DNA of 64,000 nucleotides, from contig JAYJMM010000009.1 of the NCBI GenBank assembly GCA_037349105.1, forward strand, positions 2,170,001-2,234,000, read 5' to 3'. The notes below the pieces were generated by a model. It had not been told where the DNA came from. It worked only from the letters and a program-made list of their open reading frames with translations, and made no database searches. The stretch is from Limnomonas spitsbergensis (lineage: Eukaryota > Chlorophyta > Chlorophyceae > Chlamydomonadales). A program made the translations under genes and the position numbers. Positions 49,101-58,500 of the stretch are shown piece after piece; within the stretch, counting starts at the first letter, position 1; the number at the start of each line of letters is the position of its first letter.

Positions 49101-52100
49101 GTTCAGGGTTGGACTTTCAATACTCAGGGTGTAGGGTTCAAGGTTCAGGGTTGGACTTTCAATACTCAGGGTGTAGGGTTCAATGTTCAGGGTTGGACTT
49201 TCAATACTCAGGGTGTAGGGTTCAAGGTTCAGGGTTGGACTTTCAATACTCAGGTTCTAGGGTTCAAGGTTCAGGGTTGGACTTTCAATACTCAGGGTGT
49301 AGGGTTCAATGTTCAGGGTTGGACTTTCAATACTCAGGTTCTAGGGTTCAAGGTTCAGGGTTGGACTTTCAATACTCAGGGTGTAGGGTTCAAGGTTCAG
49401 GACTTGGACTTTCAATACTCAGGGTCTAGGGTTCAAGGTTCAGGGTTGGACTTTCAATACTCAGGGTGTAGGGTTTCAAGGTTCAGGGTTGGACTTTCAA
49501 TACTCAGGTTCTAGGGTTCAAGTTCAGGGTTGGACTTTCCAATACTCAGGGTGTAGGGTTCAATGGTTCAAGGGTTGGACTTTCAATACTCAGGGTGTAG
49601 GGTTCAAGGTTCAGGGTTGGACTTTCATACTCAGGGTGTAGGGTTCAAGGTTCAGGGTTTGGACTTTCATACTCAGGGTGTAGGGTTCAAGGTTCAGGGT
49701 TGGACTTTCAATACTCAGGGTGTAGGGTTCAAGGTTCAGGGTTGGACTTTCAATACTCAGGTTCTAGGGTTCAAGGTTCAGGGTTGGACTTTCAATACTC
49801 AGGGTGTAGGGTTCAATTTCAGGGTTGGACTTTCATACTCAGGGGATTCAAGGTTCAGGTGGACTTTCAATACTCAGGTGTAGGGTTCAAGGTTCAGGGT
49901 TGGACTTTCAATACTCAGGGTTGTAGGGTTCAAGGTTCAGGGTTGGACTTTCAATACTCAGGGTGTAGGGTTCAATGTTCAGGGTTGGACTTTCAATACT
50001 CCAGGGTGTAGGGTTCAATGTCAGGGTTGTGGACTTTCAATACTCAGGTTCTAGGGTTCAAGGTTCAGGGTTGGACTTTCAATACTCAGGGTGTAGGGTT
50101 CAAGGTTCAGGTTGGACTTTCAATACTCAGGTGTAGGGTTCAAGGTTCAGGGTTGGACTTTCAATACTCAGGGTGTAGGGTTCAATGTTCAGGGTTGGAC
50201 TTCAATACTCAGGTTCTAGGGTTCAAGGTTCAGGGTTGGACTTTCAATACTCAGGTGCTAGGGTTCAATGGTTCAGGGTTGGACTTTCAATACTCAGGGT
50301 GTAGGGTTCAAGGTTCAGGGTTGGACTTTCAATACTCAGGGTGTAGGGTTCAATGTTCAGGGTTGGACTTTCAATACTCAGGGTGTAGGGTTCAAGGTTC
50401 AGGGTTGGACTTTCAATACTCAGGTTCTAGGTTCAAGGTTCAGGGTTGGACTTTCAATACTCAGGGTGTAGGGTTCAAGGTTCAGGGTTGGACTTTCAAT
50501 ACTCAGGGTGCTAGGGTTCAAGGTTCAGGGTTGGACTTTCAATACTCAGGGTGTAGGGTTCAATGTTCAGGGTTGGACTTTCAATACTCAGGTGTAGGGT
50601 TCAAGGTTCAGGGTTGGACTTTCAATACTCAGGGTGTAGGGTTCAATGTTCAGGGTTGGACTTTCAATACTCAGGGACTGGGGTTCAAGGTTCAGGGTTG
50701 GACTTTCAATACTCAGGGTGTAGGGTTCAAGGTTCAGGGTTGGACTTTCAATACTCAGGGTGTAGGGTTCAAGGTTCAGGGTTGGACTTTCAATACTCAG
50801 GGTGTAGGGTTCAATGTTCAGGGTTGGACTTTCAATACTCAGGGACTGGGGTTCAATGTTCAGGGTTGGACTTTCAATACTCAGGGTGTAGGGTTCAAGG
50901 TTCAGGGTTGGACTTTCAATACTCAGGTTCTAGGGTTCAAGGTTCAGGGCTGGACTTTCAATACTCAGGGTGTAGGGTTCAATGTTCAGGGTTGGACTTT
51001 CAATACTCAGGGACTGGGGTTCAATGTTCAGGGTTGGACTTTCAATACTCAGGTTCTAGGGTTCAAGGTTCAGGGTTGGACTTTCAATACTCAGGGTGTA
51101 GGGTTCAAGGTTCAGGGTTGGACTTTCAATACTCAGGGTGTAGGGTTCAATGTTCAGGGTTGGACTTTCAATACTCAGGGTGTAGGGTTCAATGTTCAGG
51201 GTTGGACTTTCAATACTCAGGTTCTAGGGTTCAAGGTTCAGGGTTGGACTTTCAATACTCAGGTTCTAGGGTTCATGGTTCAGGGTTGGACTTTCAATAC
51301 TCAGGGTGTAGGGTTCAAGGTTCAGGGTTGGACTTTCAATACTCAGGGTGTAGGGTTCAATGTTCAGGGTTGGACTTTCAATACTCAGGGTGTAGGGTTC
51401 AAGGTTCAGGGTTGGACTTTCAATACTCAGGTTCTAGGGTTCAAGGTTCAGGGTTGGACTTTCAATACTCAGGGTGTAGGGTTCAAGGTTCAGGGTTGGA
51501 CTTTCAATACTCAGGTTCTAGGGTTCAAGGTTCAGGGTTGGACTTTCAATACTCAGGGTGTAGGGTTCAATGTTCAGGGTTGGACTTTCAATACTCAGGG
51601 TGTAGGGTTCAAGGTTCAGGGTTGGACTTTCAATACTCAGGTTCTAGGGTTCAAGGTTCAGGGCTGGACTTTCAATACTCAGGGTGTAGGGTTCAATGTT
51701 CAGGGTTGGACTTTCAATACTCAGGGACTGGGGTTCAATGTTCAGGGTTGGACTTTCAATACTCAGGTTCTAGGGTTCAAGGTTCAGGGTTGGACTTTCA
51801 ATACTCAGGGTGTAGGGTTCAAGGTTCAGGGTTGGACTTTCAATACTCAGGGTGTAGGGTTCAATGTTCAGGGTTGGACTTTCAATACTCAGGGTGTAGG
51901 GTTCAATGTTCAGGGTTGGACTTTCAATACTCAGGGACTGGGGTTCAAGGTTCAGGGTTGGACTTTCAATACTCAGGTTCTAGGGTTCATGGTTCAGGGT
52001 TGGACTTTCAATACTCAGGGTGTAGGGTTCAAGGTTCAGGGTTCGACTTTCAATACTCAGGGTGTAGGGTTCAATGTTCAGGGTTGGACTTTCAATACTC

Positions 52101-54660
52101 AGGGTGTAGGGTTCAAGGTTCAGGGTTGGACTTTCAATACTCAGGTTCTAGGGTTCAAGGTTCAGGGTTGGACTTTCAATACTCAGGGTGTAGGGTTCAA
52201 TGTTCAGGGTTGGACTTTCAATACTCAGGTTCTAGGGTTCAAGGTTCAGGGTTGGACTTTCAATACTCAGGGTGTAGGGTTCAAGGTTCAGGACTGGACT
52301 TTCAATACTCAGGTTCTAGGGTTCAAGGTTCAGGGTTGGACTTTCAATACTCAGGGTGTAGGGTTCAAGGTTCAGGGTTGGACTTTCAATACTCAGGTTC
52401 TAGGGTTCAAGGTTCAGGGTTGGACTTTCAATACTCAGGGTGTAGGGTTCAATGTTCAGGGTTGGACTTTCAATACTCAGGGACTGGGGTTCAAGGTTCA
52501 GGGTTGGACTTTCAATACTCAGGGTGTAGGGTTCAAGGTTCAGGGTTGGACTTTCAATACTCAGGGTGTAGGGTTCAAGGTTCAGGGTTGGACTTTCAAT
52601 ACTCAGGGTGTAGGGTTCAAGGTTCAGGGTTGGACTTTCAATACTCAGGTTCTAGGGTTCAAGGTTCAGGGTTAGACTTTCAATACTCAGGGTGTAGGGT
52701 TCAATGTTCAGGGTTGGACTTTCAATACTCAGGGACTGGGGTTCAAGGTTCAGGGTTGGACTTTCAATACTCAGGGTGTAGGGTTCAAGGTTCAGGGTTG
52801 GACTTTCAATACTCAGGGTGTAGGGTTCAAGGTTCAGGGTTGGACTTTCAATACTCAGGGTGTAGGGTTCAAGGTTCAGGGTTGGACTTTCAATACTCAG
52901 GGTGTAGGGTTCAATGTTCAGGGTTGGACTTTCAATACTCAGGGTGTAGGGTTCAATGTTCAGGGTTGGACTTTCAATACTCAGGTTCTAGGGTTCAATG
53001 TTCAGGGTTGGACTTTCAATACTCAGGGTGTAGGGTTCAAGGTTCAGGGTTGGACTTTCAATACTCAGGGTGTAGGGTTCAAGGTTCAGGGTTGGACTTT
53101 CAATACTCAGGGTGTAGGGTTCAAGGTTCAGGGTTGGACTTTCAATACTCAGGGTGTAGGGTTCAATGTTCAGGGTTGGACTTTCAATACTCAGGGTGTA
53201 GGGTTCAATGTTCAAGGTTGGACTTTCAATACTCAGGTTCTAGGGTTCAAGGTTCAGGGTTGGACTTTCAATACTCAGGGACTGGGGTTCAAGGTTCAGG
53301 GTTGGACTTTCAATACTCAGGGTGTAGGGTTCAAGGTTCAAGGTTGGACTTTCAATACTCAGGGTGTAGGGTTCAAGGTTCAGGGTTGGACTTTCAATAC
53401 TCAGGTTCTAGGGTTCAAGGTTCAGGGTTGGACTTTCAATACTCAGGGTGTAGGGTTCAAGGTTCAGGGTTGGACTTTCAATACTCAGGGTGTAGGGTTC
53501 AAGGTTCAGGGTTGGACTTTCAATACTCAGGGTGTATGGTTCAAGGTTCAGGGTTGGACTTTCAATACTCAGGTTCTAGGGTTCAAGGTTCAAGGTTGGA
53601 CTTTCAATACTCGGTGTAGGGTTCAAGGTTCAGGGTTGGACTTTCAATACTCAGGTTCTAGGGTTCAAGGTTCAGGGTTGGACTTTCAATACTCAGGGTG
53701 TAGGGTTCAAGGTTCAGGGTTGGACTTTCAATACTCAGGGTGTAGGGTTCAAGGTTCAGGGTTGGACTTTCAATACTCAGGGTGTAGGGTTCAATGTTCA
53801 GGGTTGGACTTTCAATACTCAGGGTGTAGGGTTCATGGTTCAAGGTTGGACTTTCAATACTCAGGGTGTAGGGTTCAAGGTTCAGGGTTGGACTTTCAAT
53901 ACTCAGGTTCTAGGGTTCAAGGTTGGACTTTCAATACTCAGGGTGTAGGGGTCAAGGTTCAGGGTTGGACTTTCAATACTCAGGGTGTAGGGTTCAAGGT
54001 TCAGGGTTGGACTTTCAATACTCAGGTTCTAGGGTTCAAGGTTCAGGGTTGGACTTTCAATACTCAGGGTGTAGGGTTCAATGTTCAGGGTTGGACTTTC
54101 AATACTCAGGGTGTAGGGTTCATGGTTCAAGGTTGGACTTTCAATACTCAGGGTGTAGGGTTCAAGGTTCAGGGTTGGACTTTCAATACTCAGGTTCTAG
54201 GGTTCAAGGTTCAGGGTTGGACTTTCAATACTCAGGGTGTAGGGTTCAAGGTTCAGGGTTGGACTTTCAATACTCAGGGTGTAGGGTTCATGGTTCAAGG
54301 TTGGACTTTCAATACTCAGGGTGTAGGGTTCAAGGTTCAGGGTTGGACTTTCAATACTCAGGGTGTAGGGTTCAATGTTCAGGGTTGGACTTTCAATACT
54401 CAGGGACTGGGGTTCAAGGTTCAGGGTTGGACTTTCAATACTCAGGGTGTAGGGTTCAAGGTTCAGGGTTGGACTTTCAATACTCAGGGTGTAGGGTTCA
54501 AGGTTCAGGGTTGGACTTTCAATACTCAGGGTCTAGGGTTCAAGGTTCAGGGTTGGACTTTCAATACTCAGGGTGTAGGGTTCAAGGTTCAGGGTTGGAC
54601 TTTCAATACTCAGGGTCTAGGGTTCAAGGTTCAGGGTTGGACTTTCAATACTCGGGATCT
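43180..54660. repeat. 42-bp satellite array, about 270 copies, 11.5 kb
   Basis: Unit core GTTGGACTTTCAATACTCAG, then GGTGTAGGGTTCAAGGTTCA (or GTTCTAGGG, GGACTGGGG, TTCAATGTT, TTCATGGTT variants). 42 bp is 14 codons, so two plus frames stay open for up to 1,500 codons (QYSGCRVQGSGLDF and FNTQGVGFKVQGWT). This is a by-product; the unit's third frame has stops and there is no start or splice context. TAGGGTTCAGGGTT resembles diverged TTTAGGG. The block at 49,380-50,430 has many single-base indels. Confidence 0.95.
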
Positions 54661-54719
54661 AGAGTTCAGGGATCGGATTTCAGGGTTCAGGGTCTAGGGA
54701 TCAGGTTTGAGGGTTTATG

Positions 54720-55012
54720 AGAAGGGGATACTGTCACATGAGCGACTGAATCAGGGCAGAGTCATCAGATGCCAAGGATACCATGACAGTGGGTTCTAGG
54801 GTTCAGGGTCTAGGAATCAGGGCTGAGGGTTAAGTGGAGGGGGATCCTGTTACATGAGCGACTGACACAGGGCAGAGTCACCAGATACCGCGGACAGCAT
54901 GGCAGCAGGGTCTAGGGTTTAGGGTTTAGGGTTTAGGGGAAGGGGATTCTGTCACATGAGCGACCAGCTCAGGCAGAATCATCGGAGACCGAGGACACCA
55001 TGACAGCAGGCA
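54720..55012. repeat. Three copies of a 100-120-bp repeat with TTTAGGG tract
   Basis: CTGTCACATGAGCGAC, CAGGGCAGAGTCATCAGAT and CCATGACAG blocks recur at about 54,730, 54,848 and 54,950. GTTTAGGGTTTAGGGTTTAG lies at about 54,911-54,935. No coding frame. Confidence 0.82.
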
Positions 55013-55258
55013 TGCGATGTTCTCTTAGGTAGGGGCACATCAAATCATTTGGTCAGATACGAGTATGAGACACATCTTACCATGTAGGCCTACTGCTATA
55101 CGGCTATTACCAGGACACAACAAAATACGGAACATGACCACTTAAGCGTCACAAATCATGTTACAAGCCGCACCAGGATGACGTATCAGCATTTGGCTCA
55201 TGACCACTCACACGCCACAAGATCATAACATATCGGTATAGCCATACCGTCAATTTCC

Positions 55259-55433
55259 TTTGCCTTCCCTCGAAATTTACGTTGTTTCGGCTTGAGGGAT
55301 CCATTCATGTACTAAATACCGGAATCCATTGTCCACGCCACTTTCTAGTCAGAAATTAAGAGTTTGGGTCGAAAATTTGCCCTGAGGGCAGACCAATAAA
55401 AGAAATCGTTTTTCATACCCGAGGGATGGCAAA
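55259..55433 (+). mobile_element. MITE-like element, family A (best copy)
   Basis: Starts TTTGCCTTCCCTCG and ends CGAGGGATGGCAAA, a 14-bp terminal inverted repeat with one mismatch. 175 bp, non-coding. Internal blocks match the copies at 31,815 and (reverse) 8,918. A flanking duplication is not obvious. Confidence 0.72.
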
Positions 55434-55476
55434 TCAAATGTACAGTACAAAACATCAAGAAAGGGCACGCTAACAC

Positions 55477-55574
55477 TTACACGTCACAAATTGGACAGCA
55501 GAAACCGCGTGTCTTGAGGTCATCCGCGCACATCACGCACAACGCTGCATGGAGACAGGGTTTCAGGCGACACC
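55477..55574 (-). CDS. Gene 5 exon 6, rest of RING and stop
   Basis: Acceptor CTCCTGCGCAG, then GG TGT CGC in phase 1. Encodes CRLKPCLHAALCVMCADDLK, then RGFCCPICDV and TAA. Confidence 0.88.
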
Positions 55575-58500
55575 CTGCGCAGGAGGGAGAAACATATTGA
55601 GGGGGCACTAGACTCCGGGTTGGGGGGAGTGAAGCATGGGTGCTGAGGTGCTGCGGGTGCTGAGGGGAACTCACGTCAAGCGAAACGCCGCATGTAGAAA
55701 GGGGTTGAGGTGAAACCTTACTAGGGAGGGAGGGAGGCATACTGTATTGAGGGTGAAGGGTTAAGGGTTTACCCATACCGCACTCAACCCATACTGCATT
55801 GAGGACTGGAGGGCAAAAGTTTGTAAATTTGGAATGTTTGCAGGCTATGCACAAAAGGGGGAGTCGGTAGGCAAGCGCTGGGATTCAAGAGATTGTTGAG
55901 GGTTTATTTTCAGAAACAGATGGCCTTGAGCTGGCAACATTCTTGAGGGAGATGTAAACAACGGGAGGGAGGTGGGCTTGCTGGGATTGAGGTAAATCCA
56001 TTTCACAAAATTGCAAGAGGTCGAAATTTTGAAGGTATTTTCCCGAGGACAGATAGCGCCCTTAAACGACAAAGAACTTGGAGGAGGACATGCCTTGACG
56101 GGGGGGGGGGCATTGGGGCAAGAGCTGGGATATTAGGAACTTCATTGAGCTTTGAGGGGATTGCAAGAGGTTGCATTATTCGTAGAATATACGGCTTGGA
56201 GGCGACAATGCACTCGGAGGAGATCAGTCGAGGGGGGTCACTAGCCCCCCTTGCCGTTTACCCCCACCCCACCACCCACATCATCCATTAAACTCTCCTA
56301 CAGTCCATGGACCCCAACCCGCCACCCAACACATGTCTACCCCCTCCCCATACACTCGCACAGTCACCCCGCATACCGTCCATCCCTCCACCACCTTCCA
56401 CCCACCTCTCGTACCCCCCCCCCTTCCCCATACACTCGCACAGTCACCCCGCATACCGTCCATCCCTCCACCACCTTCCACCCACCTCTCGTACCCCCCC
56501 CCCTTCCCATACACTCGCACAGTCACCCCGCATACCGTCCATCCCTCCACCACCCTCCGCCCACCTCTCATACCCCCCCCCCCCCTTCCCCATACACTCG
56601 CACAGTCACCCCTCATACCGTCCATCCCTCCACCACCCTCCACCCACCTCTCGTACCCCCCCTCCCCCCCCCCCCCCCCCCCCCCTCCCTGTACACTCAC
56701 TCATTCACTCCTCATGCGATCCATCTCTCCTCCATCCACCTACCCTTGTACCATCCATACCTCCACCACTATCCATTAAACCCTCGTATTTCCCCCCCTC
56801 CCACCCTTCACCTACCTCTTGTATGACCCCCCCCCCCCACACACACACACACCAGCCACTCACCCCTCGTACGGTCCATGCAGACCATGCACAGCTTCTT
56901 GGCAGCTCCTGCGCCCGACGTGGGCGTGTCCAGCCCAGAGAAGGGATCCCCGGAATCGGAGTCAGCCCGCGTCGTCGCGACAGACAGGGGAGTCCCGCGG
57001 GGGAGCTCGCTGGGTGACACTGCGCGGGCACGTGCCCGCTGGATGTCTTCTTTCAAAGCCTGGAGCTGCCCGTTCTCTGGACAAGCATACAAAGTGCGGG
57101 CAGATGTTCAACGAGTTGTAATTTGGATGGTGTAAGGGCATTTGGGGCGCACAGTCATCCCTCATACCGTCCATCCCTCCACCACCCTCCACCCACCTCT
57201 CCCCCCCCCTCTCCCCCTCCACCCCCCCCCCCCCCTCTCCCACCCCCCCCTCTCCCCCTCCCCCTCCCCCTCCCCCCCCCCCCCCCCCTGTCTCTCCCTC
57301 TCCCCCTCCCCCTCCTCCTCAGGCCACAAACAAACCTGGATTCAATTTTGAAGCCTCCCCATTATATTTGCTAGCCTTGCCCCCCTCCCTGCGCCTCCCC
57401 CCTTCCCCTCTACCCCCCCCCCCCCCCCTCCCTGCCCCTCCCCCTCTGACTCTGGTCACTCAAACTTACCTGGATCCAGTTTTGAAGCCTCTCCATAATC
57501 CTTGCTGGCCTCCTCCAGCTGACCTAGGTCCAAGTGGGCGCGAGCACGGAGGTGGAGCGCTACAGGGAGCAGGCAAAAATAACTATATTAAATAATCATG
57601 TTAAATACCGGGGAAAAGGAAGAGAAAATCGAAACGCAGTTCCAAAGGCTCCCCTGCGGATCTCCAGAGCATGATTTCAGTTCGAGCTACTCGTGGGTCT
57701 CATTGGCCAGTGCTCACCGCCCTAAACAACAACTAAATTAAATAAAAAGGAAAACAAAAATTGAAACACAGCTCCAAAGGCTCGGCTCCTCGGCAGGTCT
57801 CCAGAGCATTCTTTCAGTGCAAGCTACTCGTGGGTCTCATTGGCCAGTCCTCACCACCCTCAACAAAGAAAATATATTTAGCTCTGTCAAAGCTAAGCAA
57901 CCATAATGTGAATGAGTAATGCTGCACCGGATAGGGGTTGGAGGGCATGCCCCTTCGGGGCTCGAGCAAAAAATTGCGTTGGTAGTTGATGCTAAGAACG
58001 CTCATTTCCCTCATTCAGTGACAAAATAAAGGTTGTGGTCACAGCCAGCACCACCACTGCTATTTTTAGCCAGCACTACCATTGCTACCAGCAATGGTAG
58101 TGCTGACTAAAAATAATACACGACAACAGGCATGCTACCGCTACAAATCCACAAAACAACCTGCAGCCGTAGGGGCTTGGAGCAGCATGCCCTGCCGCTG
58201 GCGCTGTCGGCCGGTCATAGTTTGATCCTTATTGGCCCAGTGGTGGTAGTGGTGGCTGCACAAGATCCACCCAAAGGTGGTCTAGAGGGCCATAAGGCCA
58301 ACATTGTCCGACTCATCACAACACAAAGCACCCGTCCCTGCTCTCCCCAGTTTTGTTTTTGCGGCTATCCCTGCACCTTTGGCAAGCCGCCAACCACCGA
58401 AGGCCCAATGGGGAGTTTACCTGGAGCGACCAACAACTGGTGGCCAAAGAAGTATGGCTGGCCACAAATGGAGCCTCCGGCCAGAGTCATGAGTGTGGCT

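Noticed and set aside
42908..53619. 1,527-, 1,018-, 885- and 684-codon frames with 14-residue repeats
   Set aside because: The 42-bp satellite preserves frame. Multiple plus frames are open together, indels in the array break them, and there is no start, splice or domain context.
54905..54940. Chromosome end (telomere)
   Set aside because: Only about three TTTAGGG units, with genes and unique sequence on both sides; interstitial.
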